Notes: generated by a model not told the origin, from the letters alone. 38,483 nucleotides of DNA from an uncultured Sutterella sp. (GCA_937906995.1 CALESB010000063.1:1-38483); one strand, 5' to 3'. Counted from the stretch's first letter, positions 15,041 through 25,427 are shown. Made by a program: numbers and translations.

Positions 15041-18000
15041 TCAGAGTTGGTCTAAGTCAATAAAAGGCACATATACACCGCAGACTTGCCCATTCGCGTC
15101 ATACCCAAAATACGTCGGATAGACACCATCACCTAGACCTGATGTAAAGACCACCAATCGACAGTTCGTCTCTGGCACAGTCCAAGCACACCAATCACCA
15201 TCAGAACTTTGATACTGCGGATATTGACCTGCATTCTCTTCCAACAGATCCGCAAACAAATCGTTATAAGGATCAATTCCCTCTTCTTCAGCTTCGCGCT
15301 TTTTCCAATAACTTATAAATGCTTTTTGCGTATGTTCGTCCGTCAGCGTTGCCATCCCTGCATCCACAGAAAATCCAAAGAAGTCGTCATCTTTGAGGAG
15401 AGCATCTAAGTTTTCACCTCCGCACATACCTAACTCATATCGCACAGGCTTCGTCTCAGAAACGCTTAGTTTGGCACAAACATAGTAACTTCCTAAGTTC
15501 CGAGAGACACTAACTGCCATCGTTAGCGGATAACGACCCGCCGGAATGCTTTGGATAAACGGCTTGGCATTCTCCATAGCCGTACACGGATCACAGGCCA
15601 CTAACCGACCTGTTGGGCAGTCGATGTCTCCGAATGCCAATAAAGCCATGTTCTGATGGACTGAATCCACGGGCGTAAAGTACTTCTCATAGTCAACGGT
15701 ACTGACAAGCTTGTTTTTAATAGCCTCATATTTAGCGCTCCATGCCTTGGAGGCATCATCCGTCTTAGAGGCACTCAGATCATTAACATTAAGTCTAATA
15801 ATCGGACGATAAAAATCGAAATCTCCGTTAAGTTCGTCACTAACATGTTTATTAGGTTTTGCATGTGGTGAACAGGGCAAATAAGCTAAAAGTGGCCCCA
15901 AACCACCGCAGATATTTCGACCGCCATCTCCGCCACACGTGGTCAATGTTTCTGCTTCAACTACCTCACGTTTGTATGGGTCATAGGCTATAGAAAGTCC
16001 AAAGAAGTTGGGTTCCTCTAGATCAAATGGCTTGTCCTCATCCTCTAAGCTTTCGAAATGGTATAGATGCAGGGAGTAGTCCATTCCATCCCCCCAAGGG
16101 AACAAGGTGCGGCCTCCACCGCCACACAGATAGGCCCACTCGTCCGCTGTAGGCAGTGAAAGACCCTGCTTTACCAGCCTAGCACGAAGCTCTTTGTAGT
16201 CTGTGCGATTATAGATGCAGATCCGAAAGCCTTTTTCCGTCCGCTCAATGCGTGTTGACTTGTGCAAGGTAAGGCTGTCAAGGTCGCTCCAGGCAAACTC
16301 CCGAAACTTCTTCAGCCACTCAGGATGGGCGGTTAGCCTGGGATCGGTCATAGCAACTGGCTCCCAACACAGTTCCTCTAACTCCCGCCCCACCAGCATA
16401 GGCCCAATAGCCACCTGTCGAACGGGAGCCATGCTTTCGCGAATCATCTCCTCCGGATTCTGTTCTGTCTCCCACTCTTGAAACAGATACTCCAATTCCG
16501 CCCGGCTATCGTGATCCAACCCTACAGCAAAACGATCCCATCCTAGTGTCACAGTATCGCCAGGCACAAAGACAAACTCACAACCGTCCTTCCTAAAACG
16601 TCCTGTGATGCAACGTTGTCCCCAACGTTCAAAGGTTTCAAGTCCCAAGAAGTCTAATCCGAACCGAGCTGCCACACGTTTCAAGAGAACCACTCGATCC
16701 GAGTCACTCAATGTTTCAAAGCCAGATCGAATTAGCCAATCTGCACTGATCACACACTCTTTGCCCTCTTCATTAGAAGTCGCTTTCACCGATGAGCGAT
16801 TCGGTAACACAAACGGAATGTTTGGATAGCATTCTTGATAATCTCGCCACGGTTCAAGTTGCCGCTTTTTACCTGACTCACGAAGGAAACTCCAAAAATC
16901 TTTGGGATAAAGGAACACAGGTCCAACAAGATGACGTCTGACAACAATGACAACAGTCCCATCAGGCAAAATTCCAAGATGCTGGAAACGATCCTCGCCG
17001 AACATCCCCGGCTTAATCCGAAGGACTTCACGCGTTGTCATATTGATGAGTTGTGCGCTATCGTAGGCTCGACTCTCACCATGGGCTTGAAGCAAAAGCC
17101 AATCCCGAGTTAGCCATCGACATCTCACATCTTCACCTATACCTGGCAATGCAGCAACTCTGCACCGACCGGTATTCATATCCAAATCCAATAGACAGGG
17201 ATCAATCCGTCCACGACCGCTAACGCAGTGAATCATGTAAATGTGGCTCGTCCCTGGCACTGGCACGGCATCTGACAAATGATCGTAGCCTGATAATTTA
17301 AAGGAATGCTCAACGACTTTTCCGGCCTCCCAACGATAAATCGTTCCTTGATACCACTCGTTGGAGAAATAGACTCTTCCGAGGCCATCTGAGACAATCC
17401 CTGCATGGTAACTTTGCGCCCACCCGTCCTTAGGCAAGACCACATTATCAACCGACTTACAAGTCCCCTTCTCAGTCAGTTCAATGTGAGTGACATTACA
17501 AGGATCTGCTACCCAAAGCGAAAATCCAACCCAATATGACGATTGAGGTGCATCATCGTACCCAATCTGAGATGGTTCAAAAAAGTTAAGGGCAGACGGA
17601 TTTTTTCCAACCATGATCCGGCCTATCTTACTGGCCGTAGCTCGAGAGGCAGCATAAACTTCAAGCTCTGGTGAATATGATAAATTACACAATCCCGCGT
17701 GACTGCGAGAACGAACGACTCTCGGAGGTCGATCACGAAGATCTGCGAAGCAACCGCTCATCCATTTTTCAGAACCAGAAGGCTTCCATTCACCCGCTGC
17801 ATAATTCCCGGCCAAAGAATTAAAGAAATAATCATACGCAGTATCGTCCTCTAATCGATACTCATCGCATGGCATGACTTTCTCAACCTGCCGTGGTATA
17901 GCTGGTTCACCCCACTGACGTTTGGATTGCCGTAGGAGCGTAAAAGCCTGATTTTGGCCCTTGCAAAAGGCTTCGAATGCCTCACACTCATTCTCCGGGA

Positions 18001-18262
18001 GGATGGTCAGAAGATGAATATCTTCACCATCCAAATCAAAGAGAGCCAGCCCAACCGCCGACAATTCTTGTCCTAATGCAAGTAAACCTTTGTCGTGTGT
18101 CAAACGCATATATTGTTGGCAAACCGCATCAAATCGTCGATCCAACAGAATATCCATCGTTGAAGCGAAGTGTTTTCGCAATTGAACTAACGTGTCATCC
18201 ACAGCCCCTTCATCCGTTCGCACATCGACGGCTTCATCAATCAGCTTCTGAAAGTCAGTCAT
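15041..18262 (-). CDS. Giant fusion: beta-propeller-like region, FGE-like domain, DUF4241
   Basis: A 1073-residue protein without signal peptide. Residues 190-480 are beta-rich with short repeating strands (GIVSDGLGRVYFSNEWY, HLGILPDGTVVIVV) like a propeller. About 690-840 resembles the formylglycine-generating-enzyme/sulfatase-modifying fold: LPTADEWAYLCGGGGRTLF, PWGDG, EPNFFGLSIAYD, GGDGG and a FYRPIIRL end; I see no proof that it is catalytic. Residues 865-1073 match DUF4241: GRLVACDPC, PAGRYPLTM, PVRYELGM, FSVDAGMATLTD and SGLGDGVYPTYFGYDANG. DUF4241 is found in immunity proteins of polymorphic toxins. The ATG has GGAG at 9 nt. It lies 62 bp after the TPR gene and 25 bp before the membrane-protein gene. 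Fold names other than DUF4241 are tentative. Confidence 0.7.
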   Translation of the reverse strand: MTDFQKLIDEAVDVRTDEGAVDDTLVQLRKHFASTMDILLDRRFDAVCQQYMRLTHDKGLLALGQELSAVGLALFDLDGEDIHLLTILPENECEAFEAFCKGQNQAFTLLRQSKRQWGEPAIPRQVEKVMPCDEYRLEDDTAYDYFFNSLAGNYAAGEWKPSGSEKWMSGCFADLRDRPPRVVRSRSHAGLCNLSYSPELEVYAASRATASKIGRIMVGKNPSALNFFEPSQIGYDDAPQSSYWVGFSLWVADPCNVTHIELTEKGTCKSVDNVVLPKDGWAQSYHAGIVSDGLGRVYFSNEWYQGTIYRWEAGKVVEHSFKLSGYDHLSDAVPVPGTSHIYMIHCVSGRGRIDPCLLDLDMNTGRCRVAALPGIGEDVRCRWLTRDWLLLQAHGESRAYDSAQLINMTTREVLRIKPGMFGEDRFQHLGILPDGTVVIVVRRHLVGPVFLYPKDFWSFLRESGKKRQLEPWRDYQECYPNIPFVLPNRSSVKATSNEEGKECVISADWLIRSGFETLSDSDRVVLLKRVAARFGLDFLGLETFERWGQRCITGRFRKDGCEFVFVPGDTVTLGWDRFAVGLDHDSRAELEYLFQEWETEQNPEEMIRESMAPVRQVAIGPMLVGRELEELCWEPVAMTDPRLTAHPEWLKKFREFAWSDLDSLTLHKSTRIERTEKGFRICIYNRTDYKELRARLVKQGLSLPTADEWAYLCGGGGRTLFPWGDGMDYSLHLYHFESLEDEDKPFDLEEPNFFGLSIAYDPYKREVVEAETLTTCGGDGGRNICGGLGPLLAYLPCSPHAKPNKHVSDELNGDFDFYRPIIRLNVNDLSASKTDDASKAWSAKYEAIKNKLVSTVDYEKYFTPVDSVHQNMALLAFGDIDCPTGRLVACDPCTAMENAKPFIQSIPAGRYPLTMAVSVSRNLGSYYVCAKLSVSETKPVRYELGMCGGENLDALLKDDDFFGFSVDAGMATLTDEHTQKAFISYWKKREAEEEGIDPYNDLFADLLEENAGQYPQYQSSDGDWCAWTVPETNCRLVVFTSGLGDGVYPTYFGYDANGQVCGVYVPFIDLDQL

Positions 18263-18324
18263 GATGAGTCACTCCAGCAAAGCGTGTGCATCGGTTAACC
18301 TGACGCACACACTATGTTTGATAA

Positions 18325-20811
18325 TCAATCTTCCTCTGGCTTTTTAATGATCAAAGCCCCGGCCTCGCGGAAAAACGAATGGAAGCCTAAAGTCAACGCT
18401 TCTGGATGACTTTCCCCAAATTGATCTACCACCTCAATTACTTCCGGTAAATTCCAAGAAAAGAACAAGTCGTAAGCGTAATCTTGTCCTTCAATTTCCC
18501 CAAAACTTTCATAAGCGTGACTCACTTTTTCAGACAACAACTGACGTAACTCCGCTCGAAGCTTAGATCGTGTAAGCTCAGAATGGTCTTGACTATCAAT
18601 AAAAAGTACACCAGCTGTCACACCGGCCTGATGGAGATGTCGCATTGGCTCTGGCTCATTGCGCAAGTATGCTGAAAGAAGCGCTGGACACGAAGCTCGG
18701 CCACGTCTTGCGTCAACAAGATAATCGCAATTAGGCTCAACTTCATGTTTCCATTGGAATTCAACTGGCTCATCCAGATAGTCATCTAACGTACTAACCA
18801 ACTTTTCTGGGGCAGTTTCTCGGATATATCGAACATATTCTGGTAGTGAAAAACCCACTCCCTTTTCTGGCTTTCTCGATAGTCTAAAGTTGGAGAAATG
18901 CTTCATATGCGCCACCTCTCCAAATGCATGATCTAAGAGCAAATTAACAGCTCGGAAAGCATCATCAACTTCATGCTCTTCAAGCGTTTCCAGAGACTTT
19001 GTATAAATCGTCAAGCAAGGCGTTCCATCTTCCTCCACGCTTTCCCAAATCTCAAGATCCTTTGCTGCATATTCGCGCGAACCCATCTTCAAAACAACAT
19101 CAGCACAAGACGGTAAGGCTGAACGACAAAGTGTTACCTGCCAACATTTTTGCAGAGACGCTGGGATGGCTCGGCACATCGCTCTTAATGGATAAAGACT
19201 GAGATAGTTACTGTTCGTTGAGAAATTAACCTCTACTACTGCTTCAGTAGCTCCTACTGCAATGGATGTTTCCGGCAATGCTTCATTAATTACCTGCTTC
19301 ATTTCACCCAATACTGCCGGAACGTCTTCAGATTTAGCTAAACGCTTTTGCCATACTGTCGTTTTTTCTTCAAAAGTCTTCCATACAGCTTCAACACGTT
19401 TAGCATATGGCTCTGAGAATCTCGGATAACTCATTTGTCCACGACATGCTCTTATTAACTCCAACGAATCGTGGTCTCCTTTGCGCAAAGCTTCTGCTCG
19501 CTCAAGATATTGAATTGCCTCATCATCACGATCCATATAAAAGAGCGCATATCCCATCCGAAATTGCCACTCAAAAGTATCTTCAAACTGCTCTTTTATG
19601 GATTCCAGTAACTCTATCGCTCGTTGCAATCCAGAACCTCGTGGTTTAGAAGCATTGTTATGTGCTCGAGCCAATTCAAGCGTTAATACGGGATGTCGGT
19701 CAGAATCCGAAATATTTTCAAGCATGCGAATGATTTCGTCATAGTTATCCTGTTCGTTCAAGCTTCCCACACGATCTAACGTAGCTCGAATTTCTGGACT
19801 AAGTTCTGTTTCATTAACATAGTCAGGAAGGGCGCTCTCATTAGAAAGCCCACCATTGACCTTAAAACGCATCACTCTAGCTTCACCATTTTCTGACTCG
19901 GGCTTAAGTACAACATGAACAGTACGATCGAGATCCAACCAAAGCTCACTGATTTCACTAAAGGCACAATGTCCATCCTGAATTAACTGCTCTAGCGCAG
20001 CTTTGAAATGCTTCACCCAAGTTGGCAAGAGATGGGAAAAGCCAGCTTCGTTCATTCGAAAAACGACATGAACAAGACCTAAAGAGAGCGGAACATCAGC
20101 CCCAAGACATGCTGGAGCATCTGGCTCTGACTTTAGTTGATCAATGTTGAATGCTTTTTTGATAAGTTCAAATCCATCTGGATCTTTAACAATACAGGTT
20201 AGAGCTAACTGTTTATTGAGCACCTCTTGAAGATCCATCTGAAGGTTTTGAAGATTTTTATCCTGCTCTGGATCAATATAGTGACACATCATCACGGTTA
20301 AAGGAGTGTCGAGCTGAATTTCTTCTATTAGTTGAAGAAACTCAGGATCTTCTGGTACTAGCTCTAAGCCCTTAACCGCAGCTTCTAATGCCCCCATCTT
20401 ATCGTCAAAGTGTGCTCTTAGCTTGCCTAAGTGCAACCAACCCCAAGGATAAGTCGGCTCAACTTTTACTCCAACTTCTGCAACATCTAATGCTTCATCA
20501 AGCCGCCCAGTATGAGTAAGAGCAACTGCTAATCGGTAATGCCAAACACCACTATGAGAGGCATTTTCTCGGGCCTTTTCTAAAACTTCCACTGCATGCA
20601 CATACGACAAGTATTCGTCATACTGCAATAAAGCAAAAGCTCGATAAAGTGCAATCTCTAAGTCTGAATCAAATTCTTGTAACGTAAAACGACCACTTGA
20701 AACTCCTTCTTCAGATAAGGAGTCTAGATAGGACAACATCCGTCCAACAGCAGTTTCACCATTTTCATCACAAGCATCCAAATAGGCTCGTTCTCTATCA
20801 GTTAAAAGCAT
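18325..20811 (-). CDS. Large TPR-repeat protein
   Basis: An 828-residue soluble protein. Residues 50-165 hold three tetratricopeptide repeats (WHYRLAVALTHTGRLDEALDVAE, WGWLHLGKLRAH) and 355-455 a second set (WQFRMGYALFYMDRDDEAIQYLERAEALRKGD in part). Between and after them lie two alpha/beta modules of unknown type (about 170-310 and 490-660), which share a pattern of strands and paired Cys. The C-terminus ends in a basic-acidic tail. TPR scaffolds bind partner proteins, so this could be the hub of a complex formed by the island's products; this is inference. GAGGAG lies 5 nt before the ATG, and the ankyrin gene upstream ends 41 bp away. Confidence 0.75.
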   Translation of the reverse strand: MLLTDRERAYLDACDENGETAVGRMLSYLDSLSEEGVSSGRFTLQEFDSDLEIALYRAFALLQYDEYLSYVHAVEVLEKARENASHSGVWHYRLAVALTHTGRLDEALDVAEVGVKVEPTYPWGWLHLGKLRAHFDDKMGALEAAVKGLELVPEDPEFLQLIEEIQLDTPLTVMMCHYIDPEQDKNLQNLQMDLQEVLNKQLALTCIVKDPDGFELIKKAFNIDQLKSEPDAPACLGADVPLSLGLVHVVFRMNEAGFSHLLPTWVKHFKAALEQLIQDGHCAFSEISELWLDLDRTVHVVLKPESENGEARVMRFKVNGGLSNESALPDYVNETELSPEIRATLDRVGSLNEQDNYDEIIRMLENISDSDRHPVLTLELARAHNNASKPRGSGLQRAIELLESIKEQFEDTFEWQFRMGYALFYMDRDDEAIQYLERAEALRKGDHDSLELIRACRGQMSYPRFSEPYAKRVEAVWKTFEEKTTVWQKRLAKSEDVPAVLGEMKQVINEALPETSIAVGATEAVVEVNFSTNSNYLSLYPLRAMCRAIPASLQKCWQVTLCRSALPSCADVVLKMGSREYAAKDLEIWESVEEDGTPCLTIYTKSLETLEEHEVDDAFRAVNLLLDHAFGEVAHMKHFSNFRLSRKPEKGVGFSLPEYVRYIRETAPEKLVSTLDDYLDEPVEFQWKHEVEPNCDYLVDARRGRASCPALLSAYLRNEPEPMRHLHQAGVTAGVLFIDSQDHSELTRSKLRAELRQLLSEKVSHAYESFGEIEGQDYAYDLFFSWNLPEVIEVVDQFGESHPEALTLGFHSFFREAGALIIKKPEED

Positions 20812-20851
20812 AATATCTCCTCAACATTGAAGTCCCCGAAGAGAAATACCG

Positions 20852-21859
20852 TCAACAATCCGCTCCAGCTTCAACCAATAGCGTTGTTACTTCTTCTAAT
20901 CCCGAGGCTGCCGCATACGTTAACGGACCATTGCCATCCATATCTCGCTGATGAAGATCAACCCCATGGGTCAACAACATACGAACGATTTCAATATTTC
21001 TTTCGCGAATCGCAATCATTAAAGGCGTTTGCCCATTTCTAAGCTTTGCATCACAGTTCGCTCCTGCCTTGATGAGCAATTCCAATATCACCTGGCGATT
21101 AAGACGAGCAGCTTCAAAAACTGGTGTTTCTCCATTTTTACCGGCTAAATCAGGATCTGCACCGGCCAAAAGAAGTTGTTCAACACAACTCATTGCGCCG
21201 GACTTGGTTGCTGCCAATAAAACACTTTCACCGGCATCGCTACGAGCATTAATGTCAACATTGGGTGTTTTCAAAAGAACAAGCAATGTTTCCAAATCAC
21301 CTTGACGAACGGCTTGGTGCAATGCAGTCAACCCGAATCGGTCTTTGGCTACAAGGTTGGGTTCAGCAGAAGGTGATAACTGACGTTTTCTTTCTAACAA
21401 AACGGATAAAACTTCAGGCATCGATCGACTTGCTGCATAATCAAGAGCAGTCTTACCATCTTGATCTGCCAACTCAAGCTCAAGTTCCGGATGAGCTAGG
21501 AAACGAAGAGCTGCATCAGTATGGCGAGTATCAATCAAAGCCATTAATGGCGTGATCCCCTGTCGTGTTTGAGCGTTAATGTCTGATCCCTCAGAAACCA
21601 AGACGTCTAAAACCAAAGAGTGACCCATCATGGCCGCCCAATGCAACGCTGTTCGTCCTTCACGGTCTGTTATCAAGGGACTGGCACCTGCTTTTAGCAA
21701 AGCCTTAACAATTGGAAGACTTCCACCTTTACTTGCAATCATCAATAGCGTCAGACCATCCGAATCCGCAAAGTCGAGATTCTCTGCGCGCTTTAATAAG
21801 GCCGAAACAACCCCTAAGTGTCTTGCTTTGACAGCTTCAAATAAAGCATTATTCAGCAT
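20852..21859 (-). CDS. Ankyrin-repeat protein
   Basis: A 335-residue protein made almost entirely of ankyrin repeats, about nine to ten units of 33 residues. Examples are GRTALHWAAMMGHSLVLDVL, GLTALHQAVRQGDLETLLVL and GQTPLMIAIRERNIEIVRML, each followed by a G-A-D/N type turn. No other domain, signal peptide or membrane segment is present. GGGAG stands 7 nt before the ATG. It begins 15 bp after the stop of the larger ankyrin gene and is co-transcribed with it. Ankyrin proteins are protein-binding scaffolds and are common next to immunity genes; its partner is unknown. Confidence 0.9.
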   Translation of the reverse strand: MLNNALFEAVKARHLGVVSALLKRAENLDFADSDGLTLLMIASKGGSLPIVKALLKAGASPLITDREGRTALHWAAMMGHSLVLDVLVSEGSDINAQTRQGITPLMALIDTRHTDAALRFLAHPELELELADQDGKTALDYAASRSMPEVLSVLLERKRQLSPSAEPNLVAKDRFGLTALHQAVRQGDLETLLVLLKTPNVDINARSDAGESVLLAATKSGAMSCVEQLLLAGADPDLAGKNGETPVFEAARLNRQVILELLIKAGANCDAKLRNGQTPLMIAIRERNIEIVRMLLTHGVDLHQRDMDGNGPLTYAAASGLEEVTTLLVEAGADC

Positions 21860-21874
21860 CGTTAAACTCCCAAA

Positions 21875-24238
21875 TTATCTTATTTGTTCTGCCACCCGTA
21901 GTGTTAATCCTGCTTGTTGAGCTAATTGTCGAGCTCGATTAAAGTTCAGTGAATTCAATAAAACGAATACATATGAATCACCATCTATGCTTAGTTCAAC
22001 GAGCTTAACTGACCATCCCCAAAGTTTGGCCAGTTCATCAAAAGCACGAGCATATGCAGCAACCTCGTCTTCAGCTTGATCCTGCAAAGGCAAAACTGAA
22101 AAACCTGCATTACGGATCGCTTCGTACGTCAACAACCCTTGCAACGAATCGCAAAACTCTGCACGATCAACCTTCCAGTCCATTTCGGTAGCAAGTTGCA
22201 ATGCAATAAATAAGTCTGCGGTTCTTCTTGCCAATAACATGTCGTCATTTTGAGCTCGTCCAGACAGTAACCCTAATGCCAAGAGCTCAAGTTCTTCTTC
22301 AACCCGCTCTACAGGAGCTAACGCCAAACTCAAGAAAGCCTTTAAGGCTTGTACCCGCTTTGCCAAATCTAACGTTTGACCTTCTTTGAAAAGATTCAAA
22401 CTTAAGTAACTAGACTCGTCGTCATTGGGTTGGAGTTGTTTTGGATTAACACCTGAACGTTGTCTCATTCGTTCAAAAAAGGAGGCGCTCTGAGGTTGAG
22501 AAGCATTGTGCGCGTTATTTGAACTTCTAACGGGAGCTTTTCGCTCATGATCCAACTGATCAGTTGGATCAGTCTTAATTGCTGTGGCCGATGTCATGGC
22601 CCTGATCCGGGAGAAAAAATCCGTTTGAAGCGCTTCAGAATTTTCTTCACTACTAGACAAGACCGTTTCTTCTTGCTTTGAGTTTTGATTTTCCATTGCT
22701 GAAAACAAAAGCTCTACTACCACTTCATTGCCTGCTCCTGCAGCTAAATCGAGAGCTGTTTGTGCTGCATTATTTTTGAGTGTTGGATCCGCACCGTTTT
22801 GAAGTAATAATTCGACAAAGGATTCTGCCTGAGAAGGTGAGGATATTTGAGCAGCATGCATCAATGGGGTTGAGCCAGTAATGTCTGCCGCATTAACATG
22901 CGCGCCGGCTTGTAGCAACGCAATGGCCATGTTCTCAGCCACGACTCCCCCGTGGCAAGCTAAAAGACCTAATGCTGTGATTCCTCCAGGCACCTTGCTA
23001 AATGGATGCGTATCTCCACTGGCTGGCATAGGGCGATTAGGATTAGCCCCGTTGGCTAACAAAAGCGATGTTGCCAATTCAGGCCAAGATCGCTCACCAG
23101 CTTGCCACCCTCTCTCAACATTTTGGGCCAAACACAAAAGCGGCGTCCTACCTTCAGGATCAATCGGAGCATCAGCAGCACCTTGGACTCGAAGCATGGC
23201 GCTCAGAGCCTGGGCCCAATCATCAGCTGTTAAGCCTGTCGGCAATGTTGTTTGGGATTGTGGCGCCCACAATAGCATCCGAATTGCACTTGTCCCGACC
23301 ACGTCTCTCCCATCTTGAGTCTTAGCATTGATACAGGCCGTTGGACTAGCTCCTGCATCTATTAGCAAGTTGATGATATCTGCATCGACCACGCTAGCTG
23401 CACACGACAAAGGCGTCAAACCAGAGCACACACCTTCGATACAGGGCTCATCATAAACTTCACCCAACTGAAGAAGAGCTTGAAGACTATCTATACGTCT
23501 CATGCGTGCTGCTTCTGATGCGTTAATCCCTAAAGTCTGCAACTGAAGTTGAGCCAACTCATTATTTTTAAAGACATTGTCTCCGTACACAAGCCAAGGG
23601 GCGATCAATCGAGAGTGATGTGCAATCGCTAAGTCTCGAGCCGTTTTGCCGACGGCTGTTTTGCTTTGAGGATCGAGCCCTAACTTCTTGACTAAAATGA
23701 CAGCAATTAATAAAGCACTTTCTTCTTGCTCAATAGAGGAACTGCGCACCAAAGCGTTACATAGAGAGTGCAGTAAAGTGAAGCCAGAATCAGGTAATCG
23801 TCCTGAAACTTTTGCGCCGCAATGATCAATGGCAACGAAGAAGGGATATAAGAAACTATCAACAGCAATAAAAGCTGCATTACGTCCAGAACTATCTCTG
23901 GGCAATAAACTGGCACCTGCTTTTAATAATGCCATAGCTGTCAATTCAACACTTTCTGGCATGTTTTGCCAGCCCCTAGGGGCACTGGCTAGGTGCATTA
24001 GTGGTGTCAGTCCATATTTATCGGTTGCATTGGGGTTAGCGCCGCGCTCTAAAAGAATTTCTACGGCTTGCGCGTCACCAGCGCTGGCTGCATGAGCCAA
24101 CATTGACATTTGGCGATCATCAACAGCATCAACGTCAATTGACTGATAAAAGATGAGTCGCTTTTGAGTACCTGCGACCTGATCGTCATGCAAAGCGGTC
24201 ACAGGATCAAAGTTCATAAGTTGCAGAGTCTTATGCAT
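21875..24238 (-). CDS. Long ankyrin-repeat protein with DUF6630-like C-terminus
   Basis: A 787-residue protein. Ankyrin repeats occupy roughly residues 40-330 and 355-500 (AVEILLERGANPNATDKYG, LLLANGANPNRPM, LLLQNGADPTLKNNAAQ), with long insertions between some of them. A low-complexity linker (about 505-615) rich in Ser, Asn and Gln follows. The last 150 residues are a separate helical-to-beta domain: a helical stretch (RVQALKAFLSLALAP), then YARAFDELAKLWGWSVKLVEL and DGDSYVFVLL, a pattern reminiscent of DUF6630; this match is tentative. GAGG lies 6 nt before the ATG. It is probably the second gene of the operon that starts at the DUF1266 gene, 66 bp upstream. Confidence 0.8.
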   Translation of the reverse strand: MHKTLQLMNFDPVTALHDDQVAGTQKRLIFYQSIDVDAVDDRQMSMLAHAASAGDAQAVEILLERGANPNATDKYGLTPLMHLASAPRGWQNMPESVELTAMALLKAGASLLPRDSSGRNAAFIAVDSFLYPFFVAIDHCGAKVSGRLPDSGFTLLHSLCNALVRSSSIEQEESALLIAVILVKKLGLDPQSKTAVGKTARDLAIAHHSRLIAPWLVYGDNVFKNNELAQLQLQTLGINASEAARMRRIDSLQALLQLGEVYDEPCIEGVCSGLTPLSCAASVVDADIINLLIDAGASPTACINAKTQDGRDVVGTSAIRMLLWAPQSQTTLPTGLTADDWAQALSAMLRVQGAADAPIDPEGRTPLLCLAQNVERGWQAGERSWPELATSLLLANGANPNRPMPASGDTHPFSKVPGGITALGLLACHGGVVAENMAIALLQAGAHVNAADITGSTPLMHAAQISSPSQAESFVELLLQNGADPTLKNNAAQTALDLAAGAGNEVVVELLFSAMENQNSKQEETVLSSSEENSEALQTDFFSRIRAMTSATAIKTDPTDQLDHERKAPVRSSNNAHNASQPQSASFFERMRQRSGVNPKQLQPNDDESSYLSLNLFKEGQTLDLAKRVQALKAFLSLALAPVERVEEELELLALGLLSGRAQNDDMLLARRTADLFIALQLATEMDWKVDRAEFCDSLQGLLTYEAIRNAGFSVLPLQDQAEDEVAAYARAFDELAKLWGWSVKLVELSIDGDSYVFVLLNSLNFNRARQLAQQAGLTLRVAEQIR

Positions 24239-24304
24239 CTGTCACCTCACCTTTAGTGAACCGACCGTATTAAAAACACGGTCGGCATCACTTCAGTAAT
24301 TATT

Positions 24305-25360
24305 TCATGAGCTAAACGATTGAACCCACGGGTATTTCAACCATTCGCCCTCATCTGAAAGCAATTCAACGCAAGCACCTGCGGCATCGTCGAGCCAATC
24401 CGCGGCCTCATCTTCGCCGGCTGCGATTCGCCAGAAAAGACCGCCAAAGAGATAGGAAACACCAAACTCTCTCCAACCATTAAAGCGAGCACTTGCTTCT
24501 TCTGCACACACTTGCAAAACAGATTCCGCTGTTTCTTCATCGATTAAGCCGACAAAGTGACCCCATCGTACAAGAGCTGCAGCGCGTCCAATATCCCAGC
24601 CTCTCATCTGCTCTGCAGGAACTCGATCTTTAAAGTGTTGTGCAAACATCCACCGTTGCATTGCACCAGCGACATCTTCTGGGTCTAAAGTTGACGCAAG
24701 CTCTTCAAAGGAAGAAGTTGAAGCGTACTGGGCATATAAAGCAGACATCCCCCCGTCTTCAATTAAGTCTGACAATGTTTCGCCCAATTCCTCAGTATTC
24801 GTAATGCCCCAGAATTGACTCAAAATCATCTTGACCTTTTCTTCAAAGAAAGGTTCATGCTCTTCAGGATCCAACTGATCCAATTCGTGACCATTGAGAT
24901 TTCCAACAATGCCACCTAACAGATAGGCGAAGACTTTCGCTTGTTGAGAACCTCTAGCAGCAACCTCTGGAGCGGGTTCAGAAAAGTCCGTCTTGAGCTG
25001 CTCAATATAGTTCATCGCATGGTCATATCCCTCTTGAGGATTTTCTGCTTCACTTTCGCCAGCATAGCCCATAGCTTGAGCATTATTCTGAAGCGTTTGA
25101 ATGAGAGCTTGGGGATCAAATTGACCGCCATTTTGAACATCAGCTACCGCCTGCATGGCTGCAGTTTGAGCTTGAGATACCAGTTCACTTTGGTTTTGTA
25201 GAGACTGCTGGATTTGAGCTTTCATCATCTCCAACATTTCTGGATTGTCCCCGTACATTGACTCCATCATCTGCATCTGAGTCTTCAGCGCTTCTTCTTG
25301 GATTTTAAGTACGGCTTGAGCTTGTTCTCTTAAGAGTTGTTCTGTTGATTTAGCAGTCAT
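24305..25360 (-). CDS. DUF1266 protein with coiled-coil N-terminus
   Basis: A 351-residue protein. Residues 5-90 are Gln/Met/Glu-rich and predicted helical, probably coiled coil (EEALKTQMQMMESMYGDNPE). The C-terminal 180 residues match DUF1266: FWGITNTEELGETLSDLIEDGG, then WDIGRAAALVRWGHFVGLID and GWREFGVSYLFGGLFW, the family's conserved Arg-Trp-Gly and WREFG.SYL blocks. DUF1266 proteins occur in enteric bacteria (YbeU/YbeR) and in toxin-immunity islands; the activity is unknown. The ATG at 25360 has AAAGGAG at 5 nt and is clearly better than the in-frame start at 25393. It heads the operon with the two ankyrin genes and has a candidate promoter at 25428-25455. Confidence 0.8.
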   Translation of the reverse strand: MTAKSTEQLLREQAQAVLKIQEEALKTQMQMMESMYGDNPEMLEMMKAQIQQSLQNQSELVSQAQTAAMQAVADVQNGGQFDPQALIQTLQNNAQAMGYAGESEAENPQEGYDHAMNYIEQLKTDFSEPAPEVAARGSQQAKVFAYLLGGIVGNLNGHELDQLDPEEHEPFFEEKVKMILSQFWGITNTEELGETLSDLIEDGGMSALYAQYASTSSFEELASTLDPEDVAGAMQRWMFAQHFKDRVPAEQMRGWDIGRAAALVRWGHFVGLIDEETAESVLQVCAEEASARFNGWREFGVSYLFGGLFWRIAAGEDEAADWLDDAAGACVELLSDEGEWLKYPWVQSFSS

Positions 25361-25427
25361 AGGAACTCCTTTAAATACTGAGCCTATCGGCATAAAAATC
25401 TATAGACCTAATACTCGAGACAATTTC

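Noticed and set aside
22881..23325. Plus-strand frames of 85-145 codons inside the long ankyrin gene
   Set aside because: They are reverse-strand shadows of the ankyrin repeats, which are compositionally biased.
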